A stretch of DNA of 64,000 bases from Nocardia brevicatena NBRC 12119. Lineage in GTDB: Bacteria > Actinomycetota > Actinomycetes > Mycobacteriales > Mycobacteriaceae. The notes below the pieces were generated by a model that had not been told where the DNA came from, did not search any database, and was given only the letters and a program-made list of their open reading frames with translations. Location: NCBI RefSeq assembly GCF_000308495.1, contig NZ_BAFU01000070.1, forward strand, positions 124,001-188,000, written 5' to 3'. Below are positions 1-9,202 of the stretch, one piece after another. How positions within the stretch are numbered: position 1 is the stretch's first letter; each line of letters starts with the position of its first letter. The translations under genes and the position numbers were made by a program.

Positions 1-861
1 GGCAAGGGCGAACTGCGCGGTGGAACGATCACCATCGACGCGTCGGGGTCCTCGCAGTTCGTATCGGGACTGCTGTTGTCGGCGGCCCGGTTCGACGACG
101 GTCTGGTGGTGCGACACAGCGGCAGCCCGCTGCCGTCCATGCCGCATATCGAGATGACGGTGGAGATGTTGCGCCGCGCCGATGTCGCGGTGGAGGCGCC
201 CACCGATGCCCGCAAAGAACAGGTCTGGACGGTGCGCCCCGGCCGGATCCACGCCGTCGACTGGGAGGTGGAGCCGGACCTGTCCAACGCCACCCCGTTC
301 CTGGCGGCCGCCGCCATCACCGGCGGGCAGGTGAGCATCCCGCACTGGCCGCGGCTGACCTCTCAGCCCGGCGATGTGATCCGCGAGATCCTGGTGCGGA
401 TGGGCGCCGAGGCGCGGATCTTCGACGGTGTCCTCACCGTCACCGGGCCGGACCGGCTGGCGGGCATCGATATCGACCTGCACGACGTCGGCGAGCTGAC
501 ACCCACGGTCGCCGCCCTCGCCGCGCTGGCCGACTCGCCGTCCGTCCTGCGCGGTATCGCGCACCTGCGCGGCCATGAGACCGACCGACTGGCCGCCCTG
601 TCCACCGAGATCAACCGGCTCGGCGGACAGGTCCGGGAAACCGACGACGGGCTGGAGATCACCCCCGCCCCGCTGCACGGCGGTCGCTGGCGTTCCTATG
701 CCGATCACCGGATGGCCACCGCCGGCGCGATCCTGGGTCTGGCGGTCCCCGGGGTGGAGATCGAGGACATCGGGACCACCGCGAAGACACTGCCCAACTT
801 CGTGGCGCTGTGGGAGGCCATGCTCGATCCGGAGCACGCCGACCAGGGGGCGGTGTCCTGA
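1..861 (+). CDS. aroA: 3-phosphoshikimate 1-carboxyvinyltransferase (EPSP synthase), 5' truncated
   Basis: Joins shikimate-3-phosphate and PEP to give EPSP, the sixth step of the cytoplasmic shikimate pathway. The window opens inside the gene: frame 1 is open from base 1 and gives about 286 C-terminal residues, so roughly the first third is missing. Family signatures are [23 protein letters not shown], the ETDRLAAL segment and the C-terminal [15 protein letters not shown] block, which lies at the active-site end of the fold. The stop TGA (859-861) overlaps the probable rsgA start, so the two genes are probably translationally coupled, as in other mycolate actinobacteria. Identification is secure; only the 5' end is unseen. 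Confidence 0.96.
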   Translation, partial: GKGELRGGTITIDASGSSQFVSGLLLSAARFDDGLVVRHSGSPLPSMPHIEMTVEMLRRADVAVEAPTDARKEQVWTVRPGRIHAVDWEVEPDLSNATPFLAAAAITGGQVSIPHWPRLTSQPGDVIREILVRMGAEARIFDGVLTVTGPDRLAGIDIDLHDVGELTPTVAALAALADSPSVLRGIAHLRGHETDRLAALSTEINRLGGQVRETDDGLEITPAPLHGGRWRSYADHRMATAGAILGLAVPGVEIEDIGTTAKTLPNFVALWEAMLDPEHADQGAVS

Positions 862-1859
862 GTCGGCGCGGCCGTTCCTCGGCCAGTTACGACGAGACGG
901 ATGTGCGGGTGCGTCCGGGCCGCAGCTCGCGCCCGCGCACCAAGAACCGGCCGGAGCATCGGGATGCCCAACCGGCCATGGTGGTGTCGGTGGACCGGGG
1001 CCGCTGGGGTTGTGTGCTCGACGGCGACCCGGACCGACCGATCGTGGCCATGCGCGCCCGCGAACTCGGCCGCACCCCTATCGTGGTGGGCGACCGGGTG
1101 CATGTGGTCGGTGACCTGTCCGGCCGCCCGGACACCCTGGCCCGGATCGTGCGGGTGGCCGAGCGCACCACTGTCCTGCGCCGTACCGCCGATGACACCG
1201 ACCCGTTCGAGCGCGTGGTCGTCGGCAATGCCGAACAGCTGTTCATCGTGGTCGCGCTCGCCGACCCGCCACCACGCACCGGTTTCGTCGAACGCACCAT
1301 GGTCGCCGCCTACGCCGGCGGTCTGGAACCGATTCTGTGCCTGACCAAACATGATCTGGCCGACGGCACCGAATTCGCCGCGGCCTTCGCCGATCTCGAT
1401 CTCACCATCGTCTACGGCGGTATCGAAGACCGTCTCGATACCGTGTTGGAACTGCTCACCGGCCGCCTCACCTGCTTCTTGGGCCATTCCGGGGTCGGCA
1501 AGTCGACACTGGTGAATCGCCTTGTCCCCGAAGCGGATCGAGCTGTCGGCGAGGTCTCGGGCGTCGGCAAGGGCAAACACACCTCGACCCAGTCGGTGGC
1601 GCTGCCCCTACCCGACAGCGGCTGGGTCATCGACACCCCCGGTGTCCGCTCCTTCGGCCTGGCCCATATCACCCCCGACGATGTCATCGCTGCCTTCACG
1701 GATCTGTCCGCCGCCACCGAGGACTGTCCCCGCGGCTGCACCCACCTCGGCCCGCCCGCCGACCCCGAATGCGCCCTGGACGACCTCCCGGGCAAAGAAC
1801 GCCGCGTCGCCGCCATCCGCCGCCTACTGGTCGCCCTGGCCTCGAACGATCCCTGGTGA
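858..1859 (+). CDS. rsgA: Ribosome small subunit-dependent GTPase A
   Basis: Circularly permuted GTPase that acts in late 30S maturation. An OB-fold is followed by G4 (CLTKHDL), then the P-loop [10 protein letters not shown], then G3 (DTPG), the permuted order typical of RsgA. A C-terminal zinc site reads C-x4-C-x-H-x5-C ([17 protein letters not shown]). The N-terminus [21 protein letters not shown] is conserved, so the start must lie upstream of about 885. In-frame options are GTG 810, which has no ribosome binding site and overlaps aroA by 52 bases, and CTG 858, which overlaps the aroA stop as CTGA and follows a G-rich stretch (caggggg). I prefer CTG 858 (333 residues) although CTG starts are rare. 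Confidence 0.93.
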   Translation: MSRRGRSSASYDETDVRVRPGRSSRPRTKNRPEHRDAQPAMVVSVDRGRWGCVLDGDPDRPIVAMRARELGRTPIVVGDRVHVVGDLSGRPDTLARIVRVAERTTVLRRTADDTDPFERVVVGNAEQLFIVVALADPPPRTGFVERTMVAAYAGGLEPILCLTKHDLADGTEFAAAFADLDLTIVYGGIEDRLDTVLELLTGRLTCFLGHSGVGKSTLVNRLVPEADRAVGEVSGVGKGKHTSTQSVALPLPDSGWVIDTPGVRSFGLAHITPDDVIAAFTDLSAATEDCPRGCTHLGPPADPECALDDLPGKERRVAAIRRLLVALASNDPW

Positions 1860-1876
1860 TCCCGACCGGCCGCTCG

Positions 1877-2212
1877 TCATCGTTTGGGTGGTAGCGATCG
1901 CGCGTATTCCGCTCCGCGGTCGCTCCATTCCCGCAACGCCCCGTCATCGGCCACCGCCTCGGCCGTGACCCGCAGCCATCCGTCCAGTTCCCGCCCGCGC
2001 ATGACCATCGGCGAAACCCGCACATCGTCCACAAGCGCACCCCCTTCCACCGGATCGACCCGCACCATCAACCCGCCCTGTCCGCTGACCGCCAACGCCA
2101 TGTTCCCCTCCACCAGGAACGCCAACCCGCCGAACATCCTGCGCTCCGTGACGCCGGGACCCTTTCCGATCAACTCCCGGATTCGTTCGGCCAACTCTTC
2201 GTCGTATGCCAT
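1877..2212 (-). CDS. TfoX N-terminal domain protein
   Basis: A 111-residue protein made almost entirely of one TfoX/Sxy N-terminal domain: an N-terminal helix (ELAERIRELI), the MFGGLAFLVEGNMALAV core, and a C-terminal GWLRVTAEAV helix. In Gammaproteobacteria, TfoX/Sxy controls competence genes. Stand-alone copies in actinobacteria have no assigned role, so no competence function is claimed. It runs opposite to rsgA (convergent, 17 bases apart) and lies downstream of the DNA methyltransferase in the same orientation, 76 bases away. ATG at 2212. Confidence 0.75.
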   Translation of the reverse strand: MAYDEELAERIRELIGKGPGVTERRMFGGLAFLVEGNMALAVSGQGGLMVRVDPVEGGALVDDVRVSPMVMRGRELDGWLRVTAEAVADDGALREWSDRGAEYARSLPPKR

Positions 2213-2288
2213 CGCTCCAGTCTGGGCTCGCCCACCGACATATCCCGGACGCGCCGCCGCACGGCTCCCGTCGGCCCTGCGTTACCGG

Positions 2289-3452
2289 CTATCGATCGGC
2301 GGCACACAACCGGCAGGGCGGGGTCGCCGACTCGCCGGCCGTACCGCGCAGATAGGGCTCCAGATGCCGGGCGATCGCCTCGGCGAGCATGGGTGGCACC
2401 GCATTGCCGATCTGTCGGGCGATCTCGACCTTGGTTCCGCACCAGCCGAACGAGTCCGGAAAACTCTGCAGCCGCGCCGCTTCGAAATGGGTGATCGGAC
2501 GGTCCACACTGCGAGAAGGATCGTCGCGATCCCACTGGGGATGCAGATACTGTCCTTTCTCGGGCTTGTAGAACTCGGTCCGGACCGTCAGCGAAGGCAT
2601 ATCCCAACGCATTCGGCCCATGACGTCGGTGGTGCCGGTTTTCTTCTCCCGCCAGCACCGCGACAGCAGGTGATCGGGCAGATCGAAGCGACCGCCACCC
2701 GGCGGGATATGCCGGTAACGCTGTAGCGACAGCGCTGTCGGGTTGCGTCCGATATGCAGATCCGGGGTCTTGAACACCCCGCGCACCCGCTCACCGAACA
2801 CCTCGGTCCACGAGTCGGGCAGTTCCCGGGTCGGCAGGATCTCCGGTAGGCCCGCCAGCACATCACGGGTCGTATGCCATACGGGTCCGCTCCCCGCGGC
2901 GCCGGGGCGGATATGCGTCGGTTCAGGCAACGGGATCTCCCCGATCCGCGAGCCGATCACGATCGTGCGTTTACGCCGCTGCGGTACGCCGAAATCGGCG
3001 GCGAGCAGAAACCCCGCCGCGAGCCGGTAGTCCTCCAACAGCCCGCCCGGCCCCGCCTCGGCCCGCAGCAGGGCGAACTCGCTCGACGAGAAGAACCGGT
3101 CCACGTTCTCGATCACGAAAACCAGCGGCCGCGCATACCGGACGAAACGGATGTATTGCTTCCACAACGCGTTTCGTGGGTCGTCCACATTCTTCGAACC
3201 GAGGTTGGAAAACCCCTGGCACGGCGGCCCGCCGATGACCACATCGACGTCCGGGATCGCGGAGTCGGCGATATCGGTGATATCCGCGTAGCGGGTGTGG
3301 GCCTCTCCGAAGTTCACCGCGTAGGTCGCCGCGGCCGCCCGGTCGAACTCCACCGCCATCACCGACTCGTAGCCCCCGGCAGCGGTGAAACCGGCGGTCA
3401 TTCCACCGCAACCCGCGAACAGGTCGATCACCGTCAACGATCGTGAGCTCAC
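2289..3452 (-). CDS. DNA (cytosine-5-)-methyltransferase
   Basis: C5-cytosine methyltransferase of 387 residues. The motifs run in standard order: I (DLFAGCGGMTAGF, AdoMet binding), IV (GGPPCQGFS with the catalytic Cys), VI (VIENV), VIII (QRRKRTIVIGS) and X near the C-terminus (QIGNAVPPMLAEAI). The segment between VIII and X, about residues 175-330, is the target-recognition region, so specificity cannot be read. No restriction endonuclease, Vsr nick endonuclease or specificity subunit is nearby, so it looks like a solitary methyltransferase. The start is GTG 3452, directly before the conserved SLTVIDLFAGCGG block. Confidence 0.93.
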   Translation of the reverse strand: MSSRSLTVIDLFAGCGGMTAGFTAAGGYESVMAVEFDRAAAATYAVNFGEAHTRYADITDIADSAIPDVDVVIGGPPCQGFSNLGSKNVDDPRNALWKQYIRFVRYARPLVFVIENVDRFFSSSEFALLRAEAGPGGLLEDYRLAAGFLLAADFGVPQRRKRTIVIGSRIGEIPLPEPTHIRPGAAGSGPVWHTTRDVLAGLPEILPTRELPDSWTEVFGERVRGVFKTPDLHIGRNPTALSLQRYRHIPPGGGRFDLPDHLLSRCWREKKTGTTDVMGRMRWDMPSLTVRTEFYKPEKGQYLHPQWDRDDPSRSVDRPITHFEAARLQSFPDSFGWCGTKVEIARQIGNAVPPMLAEAIARHLEPYLRGTAGESATPPCRLCAADR

Positions 3453-3578
3453 CCGGCAACCCTAGCGAACCCGCGACCGTGCCGGACCGGGTCGTCGGCG
3501 TGGCGGCCCGCGACACCCCCCACCGCACCGGAGGGATTCGGGTCCGGCCTCGCCGCGGCGCCTCTACGATCGAACCCC

Positions 3579-5723
3579 ATGGTGGGTCAGCCGGGATCGC
3601 AGCACGCCGATCTGGCCGGTCGATGGATGGCCGCGCTCGGCGGTGGAGACCACGTCCATGGGGTACCGGCAAGCCACGACGAGGTGCTGCGCCTACTGAC
3701 CGAACTCGTCGGCGAACTCGACGACGCGGTGAACGACCACGCCGCGGCGTCCCGGGCGGCCGATGTGGGAGCCCGGTTGGCGCGCGAGCATGCTGTCGAC
3801 GACGAAACACTCGGTCGCAGTATCACCGTGCTGTACGAGCGCTTTCTCGGCCCACACCCCGACGACCCCGGCCGGCTGGAGTTGCTCGGCGCCTTCGCCA
3901 CCGGCTATGTGCGCGCGCTACGTACTCGGCTGCTGAACCAGCAGGAAAGCCTTCGCAACGCCGAGAGCACGGCCCGCCGCCATGTCGAGGAACGCCTACG
4001 GGCCACCGAGGCCCGGATGCGTGCGGTATTCGCCCAGGCCGGAATAGGCACCGCCCTGTCGGACACGTCCGGCTGCATCCTCGAGGTCAATGCCGCCTTC
4101 GCGCAGATGCTCGGCTACACCCCCGAGCAGATGTGCCGACTGCCGATGAGCGCCCGGTCCCACCCGACCGATCCGCCCGATATATGGGATTTCTACGCGA
4201 GCCTGATCCACGGCGAGCGAGAGCACGCCCAACTGGAGAAGGCCTACCGCCACCGCGACGGCCACACCGTGTGGACCAATATCAATGTCTCCCTCATCCG
4301 GGACGACAAGGGGAAACCCCGCTACATCCTGGCCTTGGTCGAGGACATCTCCGAACGCCGCGCCCTGCGTGAACACCTCGACTACCGCGCCAACCACGAC
4401 GAGCTCACCGGCCTGCCGAACCGCTCGTGTTTCCTCGACGCGCTGGCCACCGCCTTCGCCGACCCCGAGGCCGCCTGCGGGCTGTGCTACCTCGATCTCG
4501 ACCATTTCAAAACCGTCAACGACACCTTCGGCCACGCGATCGGCGACCGGGTGCTGGTCCAGGCCGCGACCCGCCTCGCCGACTGCACCACGGGCGACCA
4601 GCTGGTCGCCCGCATGGGGGGCGACGAGTTCGTCATCCTGGTACCGCACACCTGCGGAGACGATCAGCTCGCGAAACTCGCCGACACCGTGCTCGACGCG
4701 TTCGCCGAGCCGTTCGATATCGACGGCACCCGGTTGAGTATCAGCGCCAGCATCGGTGTGATGGAACGCCGCCCGGAGCACACCAGCGCCGATCAGCTGC
4801 TCAATGCCGCCGATACCAGCATGTACTGGGCGAAGACCGGGGGACGCGGCCGGTACGCGGTCTTCGACCCGGCCCGCGGCGAACTCGAGCACACCCGTGC
4901 CGAACTGTGCGCGGCGCTACCACAGGCATTGACCCGCGGCGAGTTCTTCCTCGACTACCAGCCGATCCTCGACCTCGCCACGGAACGCACCGTCGCGGTG
5001 GAGGCGCTGGTGCGCTGGCGGCATCCCGAATACGGTGTCCTGTCACCGGCCTGTTTCGTCGAGCTGGCCGAGGACAACGGCCATATCGGCGCGCTCACCG
5101 AGTTCGTGCTGGAACGGGCCTGCCGCGACCACCCCTCGGGCGGATCCGTCAGCTCTCCTCTGGTGAGTGTGAACATCTCCGCCGCCGATATGGCCGAGCA
5201 CGGCTGGCTGGACCGAGTCCGCGCCATTATCGCCTGCACCGGGATCGAACCCGCGAACCTGCAGCTCGAGCTGACCGAAAGCGCCTTCATGGATACCGTC
5301 CGCCGCCCGGTGCGCGCCTTGCACGAGCTCGCCGACAGCGGGGTACGCCTCGCGATCGACGATTTCGGCACCGGGTATTCGAATCTGGCGTATCTGAGCA
5401 GACTGCCGCTGCACACCATCAAACTCGCCGGCCCGTTCATCGATCACATCAGCACCCCCCGCTCGGCCGGCGCCGCGGACCTGCTCATCCTGCGCAAGAT
5501 CATCGAGCTCGCGCACGGTCTCGGACTCACCGTCACCGCGGAATGCGTGGAGACCCGCGATCAGGCCGATCGGTTGCGCGACCTCGGCTGCGATACCGCC
5601 CAGGGTTGGTATTTCCACCGGCCGATGCCGATCGAGCGCCTCACCGCCCTGCTCGCCGAGGAGCGGCGGAAGGCGGAACCACCCCAGGGCGGCCTCCTCG
5701 GCGGGGTCATGACCACCCGATAG
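3579..5723 (+). CDS. PAS-GGDEF-EAL c-di-GMP turnover protein
   Basis: A 714-residue cytoplasmic signalling enzyme. Residues about 1-145 form a helical N-terminal region of unknown ligand, 150-265 a PAS domain (VFAQAGIGTALSD..., ending DISERRALREHL), 275-435 a GGDEF cyclase domain (DELTGLPNR, LDLDHFKTVND, intact MGGDEF) and 445-700 an EAL domain. No RxxD inhibitory site precedes GGDEF. The EAL part keeps EALVRW, SVNISA, LELTES, DDFGTGYS, AECVET and QGW, but the usual Lys-x-Asp (LKID) reads IKLAG, so the conserved Asp is Ala617. Cyclase activity looks possible; phosphodiesterase activity is uncertain. No transmembrane segments. The gene is monocistronic, with a 126-base gap from the divergent methyltransferase. 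Confidence 0.92.
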   Translation: MVGQPGSQHADLAGRWMAALGGGDHVHGVPASHDEVLRLLTELVGELDDAVNDHAAASRAADVGARLAREHAVDDETLGRSITVLYERFLGPHPDDPGRLELLGAFATGYVRALRTRLLNQQESLRNAESTARRHVEERLRATEARMRAVFAQAGIGTALSDTSGCILEVNAAFAQMLGYTPEQMCRLPMSARSHPTDPPDIWDFYASLIHGEREHAQLEKAYRHRDGHTVWTNINVSLIRDDKGKPRYILALVEDISERRALREHLDYRANHDELTGLPNRSCFLDALATAFADPEAACGLCYLDLDHFKTVNDTFGHAIGDRVLVQAATRLADCTTGDQLVARMGGDEFVILVPHTCGDDQLAKLADTVLDAFAEPFDIDGTRLSISASIGVMERRPEHTSADQLLNAADTSMYWAKTGGRGRYAVFDPARGELEHTRAELCAALPQALTRGEFFLDYQPILDLATERTVAVEALVRWRHPEYGVLSPACFVELAEDNGHIGALTEFVLERACRDHPSGGSVSSPLVSVNISAADMAEHGWLDRVRAIIACTGIEPANLQLELTESAFMDTVRRPVRALHELADSGVRLAIDDFGTGYSNLAYLSRLPLHTIKLAGPFIDHISTPRSAGAADLLILRKIIELAHGLGLTVTAECVETRDQADRLRDLGCDTAQGWYFHRPMPIERLTALLAEERRKAEPPQGGLLGGVMTTR

Positions 5724-5805
5724 CCGATATCGATCGGGCCGCGTCGGGTCACCTGCCGGGTGCGGGGTCGGAGTGATCCGCCACTCGGCCGTGCCCGCCG
5801 GTCGC

Positions 5806-6942
5806 TCAGTCCTCCCGCACCTCCGACAGTCCTGCGCGGGCGGGTCGCACCTGCTGGTGCGGGGCCTCGGGTCCGGCCGCGACCAGCGATTCGTGTGTCG
5901 GCGGATCGCTGGGCACATGGTCGGGGCGACGCAGCTCGAATTCCTTGCGCAGCACCGGGACCACCTCGCGGCCCAACCGCTCGATTTGCTCCAGCACCAC
6001 GTCCAGGGGCAGGCCGGCGTGATCGGTGAGGAACAGTTGGCGCTGATAATCACCCACGTAGTCGGCGAAGCCGAGGGTGCGTTCGATCACCTGCTCGGGT
6101 GTCCCGACGGTCAGCGGGGTCTGGGTGGTGAACTCCTCCAGCGACGGCCCGTGCCCGTATACCGGCGCGTTGTCGAAGTAGGGGCGGAAGAACCGCTTCG
6201 CCTCGGCCTCGGTATCGGCCATGAACACTTGGCCGCCGAGACCCACGATGGCCTGGTCCGCCGCACCGTGTCCGTAGTGTTCGAACCGCCGCCGGTACAG
6301 TCCGACCATCTGTTCGGTGTGTTCTTTGTTCCAGAAGATGTGGTTGTGGAAGAAGCCGTCGCCGTAGAAGGCGGCCTGTTCGGCGATTTCCGGTGACCGG
6401 ATCGAACCGTGCCACACGAACGGCGGGGTGTCGTCCAGCGGGGCGGGTGTGGCGGTGAAGCCCTGGAGCGGGGTACGGTACCGGCCCTGCCAGTCGACCT
6501 GCTTCTCCCGCCACAGCCGGCGCAGCAGATGGTAGTTCTCGATGGCCATCGGAATGCCCTGGCGGATGTCCTTGCCGAACCACGGATACACCGGCGCGGT
6601 ATTGCCGCGTCCGAGCATCAGGTCCACCCGGCCGTCGGCCAGGTGCTGCAGCATGGCGTAGTCCTCGGCGATCTTCACCGGATCGTTCGTGGTGATCAGG
6701 GTCGTCGCGGTCGACAGCCGGAGCCGTTCGGTGCGGGCCGCGATATAGCCGAGCATGGTGGTCGGCGACGACGGTACGAATGGTGGGTTGTGGTGTTCGC
6801 CGGTGGCGAAGACGTCCAGACCGACTTCTTCGGCCTTCGCCGCGATCGCGACCATCGCCATGATCCGCTCGGCCTCACTCGGCGTGCGGCCGTTCGTGGG
6901 GTCGGTGGTGACGTCCCCCACGGAGAAGATTCCGAACTGCAT
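5806..6942 (-). CDS. Luciferase-like (LLM) flavin-dependent monooxygenase
   Basis: Bacterial luciferase/F420-type TIM-barrel oxidoreductase of 378 residues. Typical features are the N-terminal MQFGIFSVGDV strand, the GEHHNPPF loop, RLRLSTATTLITTNDPVKIAEDYAMLQ (split here only by wrapping around the second strand), GRVDLMLGRG and the C-terminal GTPEQVIERTLGFADYVG segment. It resembles the CE1758-type FMN-dependent group; whether FMN or F420 is used cannot be read. The start is ATG 6942, preceded by a strong AGGAGG site; the reading frame stays open upstream to 7176 but that part has no family similarity. The substrate is unknown. Confidence 0.85.
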   Translation of the reverse strand: MQFGIFSVGDVTTDPTNGRTPSEAERIMAMVAIAAKAEEVGLDVFATGEHHNPPFVPSSPTTMLGYIAARTERLRLSTATTLITTNDPVKIAEDYAMLQHLADGRVDLMLGRGNTAPVYPWFGKDIRQGIPMAIENYHLLRRLWREKQVDWQGRYRTPLQGFTATPAPLDDTPPFVWHGSIRSPEIAEQAAFYGDGFFHNHIFWNKEHTEQMVGLYRRRFEHYGHGAADQAIVGLGGQVFMADTEAEAKRFFRPYFDNAPVYGHGPSLEEFTTQTPLTVGTPEQVIERTLGFADYVGDYQRQLFLTDHAGLPLDVVLEQIERLGREVVPVLRKEFELRRPDHVPSDPPTHESLVAAGPEAPHQQVRPARAGLSEVRED

Positions 6943-7279
6943 ATGCCCTCCTCGGCCGCTTCCGGCATTTAGTGGATATGTCAACCAGTGGAACGGTGGA
7001 CCCTGTCGGTGTATTCCGGCCGGTCCGATCCGGGCGACTCCGCAACGGTTCGGGCCGAGACCACCGTCGAGCGCATGCCGATCCCTGGAATGGGTATGTC
7101 CCGGATACCGGGCGTAACGGCCGCATCGGCACTCACCCGACGCCCCGAACCCGGGCCTCGGTGAAACCGGTACCACGTGGCACAGTTAGGCCACCGCCGC
7201 CGCGAAGCGCGGATTTGCCGATAGGTCGCCGATATCATCGCAGGCGCCCGCCCGCAGGACCGAAGTACAGGTAGTACCG
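6943..7279. other. Intergenic region, divergent promoters
   Basis: These 337 bases separate two divergently transcribed genes and should carry both promoters. I see no convincing coding sequence, long inverted repeat or RNA structure in it. Confidence 0.5.
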
Positions 7280-8161
7280 ATGACAAGCCAGCCGGAAACC
7301 CCAGCTCCCGAGATACCCGAGACCGGGGTCCGGTCCAGCGTCGTGGAAACCCCGCGGCCACCGCAGTCGTGGAACTACTTTCCCCCGCCGCGGGAGCTGC
7401 GCGGCAACCTGAACGGCTGGACCTACCTGGTTGTCTTCATGGCCGCCGTCCTCGTGACCATCCTGCTGGCACAGGCCATCGCATCGATGGACTCCGGGCA
7501 ACCGCTGCGCCCCTGGTTCTACACCTCGACCGCCGTATGGGTGGTCTCGCTGCTGGGCATGCTGTCGGCGTTCTCACGCGGACGCACCCGGCTCGAGATC
7601 AAGAGCACCCGGTTCGAACACGACCGAGGCGGGCTGGTGATCCGCCGCTCGTTGGCCTACGAAATCGCCGCGATCCTCTGCCTCGGCAGCCTGTCGGCGG
7701 CCTGCGCGCTCTTCGGCATCGGCACCCACCTCGATTCCCTCACCCTCCCGCTGCACCCGCCGATCCCCCCGTGGGCCGCACTCGCCGTGGCGGTCGCGGC
7801 ATTCGCCTACCTGGTGGTGTACCTGGCGCGACCGCAGGCCCACCGACTGGTCCTGCGGCCCGGCCATATCGTCTTCCCGACGATCGCCCGGCCCGTGAAA
7901 CTCCTCGGCTGGGCCGCCGTGAGCGATGTCACGGTCGTCTCGCACAACAGCTGCCAGGGCGCGGTCCGTCTCGAGTCCCCGTCCCGGAAATCGAAGCGGG
8001 CGAAGCGCGAATACATCCGCGCGGAGAAATTGTCGATCGGCTCGGCGGCCACCTACTGGCTGGTCCGCTTCTACCTCCGGCACCCCGAACTGCGCGACGA
8101 ACTGTCCGACAAGCGGGCCGTCGAACGTCTGCGCTCATACGCGGTGGTCGACGAGCACTGA
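7280..8161 (+). CDS. Hypothetical multi-pass membrane protein
   Basis: A 293-residue protein I cannot assign to a named family. A proline-rich, cytoplasmic-looking N-terminus (about 45 residues) is followed by two hydrophobic segments (about 48-70 and 82-103), a short polar linker, and two more (about 130-152 and 168-190). The C-terminal soluble part of about 100 residues contains LRPGHIVFPTIARPVKLLGWAAVSD, which looks like a small beta-rich (PH-like) fold. The start is ATG 7280. A strong hairpin follows the stop (8231-8256), so it is probably a single-gene unit. Confidence 0.65.
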   Translation: MTSQPETPAPEIPETGVRSSVVETPRPPQSWNYFPPPRELRGNLNGWTYLVVFMAAVLVTILLAQAIASMDSGQPLRPWFYTSTAVWVVSLLGMLSAFSRGRTRLEIKSTRFEHDRGGLVIRRSLAYEIAAILCLGSLSAACALFGIGTHLDSLTLPLHPPIPPWAALAVAVAAFAYLVVYLARPQAHRLVLRPGHIVFPTIARPVKLLGWAAVSDVTVVSHNSCQGAVRLESPSRKSKRAKREYIRAEKLSIGSAATYWLVRFYLRHPELRDELSDKRAVERLRSYAVVDEH

Positions 8162-8230
8162 AGGTGGCGCTATCTGCCGGACCGGTACGAATTCGAGGCC
8201 TCGGTGTGCCGTTTCGGTTCCGGAGCGGCG

Positions 8231-8256
8231 CCGGGGTAGCGCGCACGCTACCCCGG
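8231..8256 (+). terminator. Hairpin terminator after the membrane protein gene
   Basis: A perfect 11-bp stem (ccggggtagcg / cgctaccccgg) with the 4-base loop cgca, 70 bases after the stop at 8161 and 53 bases before the CPBP gene. There is no clear T tract, as is common for intrinsic terminators in high-GC actinobacteria. Confidence 0.65.
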
Positions 8257-8308
8257 AGCGGGTGCGCACACCACCGACATTCCGCGGCGCTCGCCGTGTG
8301 ATGGAGGT

Positions 8309-9202
8309 ATGACCACAGCACCTTCCGACCTCGCCCCTCCTGTCCCCGTCGATCCGACGCGGGCGCGAGGGGTCCGGTGGTTTCTGCTACTCGCCTTCGC
8401 GGGAGCCTGGATTCCGTGGGGGCTCGCGGGGGCGGCCGGATACTCGCTCGACGATCCGGTCGTCCAACTGCTGTCCGGCGGCGTGTTCGCCCCCGCGCTC
8501 GCGGCGATCGTCGTGCGTCGGTGGATCACCCGCGAAGGATTCGCCGACTCCGGCCTGCGGCCGGCAATCGGCCGGGCCAGGTCGTCGTATCTGGTCGCGG
8601 CGCTGCTGCCGCTCGGTATCCTCGCGGTCGCGCTCACCCTCGCCACCGCGATCGGATGGTGGGATCCCCTGAGCCGGGATTACGGTTTCGGCGACGCGGT
8701 ATTCCTGGTGATCGCCCTCGTGGCCCCCGTGGTGGCCGCCCCGGTGTTCTGGGGGGAGGAGTTCGGCTGGACGTCGTATCTGCGCGACCGTCTCCTCCCC
8801 GGCCGCCCCATAGCCACCACTTTCGCGACGGGTCTGATCTGGGGCGTATGGCACTGGCCGCTGCCGTGGGTGGGGTATCTCGGCTCCGACGGCACGGCGG
8901 TCGACGCGTTCGTCGCCATGCTGTTGTGGCTGCCGCTGTCGATCCTGCTCGAGTTCGTGATCGGTTGGCTGTGGGCCCGCGGCGGCTCGGTATGGCCGGC
9001 GACCATCCTGCACGGCGGCAGCAACCTCGTGGTCGCCGCGGGGCTCGAACGGTTCGTGGACGGTCCCGGCACCTTCGTGACTGCCACTACGCTGCTGATG
9101 TGCGCAGCCTATCTACCCGTGGTGGCGTGGATCGTCGTGACCACGAAGTTCGGCGGTCCACGCGGCTCGCACGCGGCGACGACCGAAGGGACTCACCGAT
9201 GA
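8309..9202 (+). CDS. CPBP family intramembrane glutamic endopeptidase
   Basis: A polytopic membrane protein of 297 residues in the CPBP/Abi (CAAX prenyl protease 2-like) family. It carries the diagnostic motif EEFGWTSYLRDRLLP (EExxxR type), a second motif IWGVWHWPL with conserved His, and the third-helix motif ARGGSVWPATILHGGSN. Such proteases act on membrane substrates and are often linked to bacteriocin immunity or signalling. ATG 8309 follows a ggaggt site. Its stop overlaps the histidine kinase start by ATGA, so protease, kinase and regulator are translationally coupled. Confidence 0.88.
   Translation: MTTAPSDLAPPVPVDPTRARGVRWFLLLAFAGAWIPWGLAGAAGYSLDDPVVQLLSGGVFAPALAAIVVRRWITREGFADSGLRPAIGRARSSYLVAALLPLGILAVALTLATAIGWWDPLSRDYGFGDAVFLVIALVAPVVAAPVFWGEEFGWTSYLRDRLLPGRPIATTFATGLIWGVWHWPLPWVGYLGSDGTAVDAFVAMLLWLPLSILLEFVIGWLWARGGSVWPATILHGGSNLVVAAGLERFVDGPGTFVTATTLLMCAAYLPVVAWIVVTTKFGGPRGSHAATTEGTHR

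Noticed and set aside
1877-3452. TfoX-like protein, methyltransferase and the later ComF gene as a DNA-uptake system
   Set aside because: No pilus, ComEA/ComEC or DprA genes are present, and each protein is common alone in actinobacteria.
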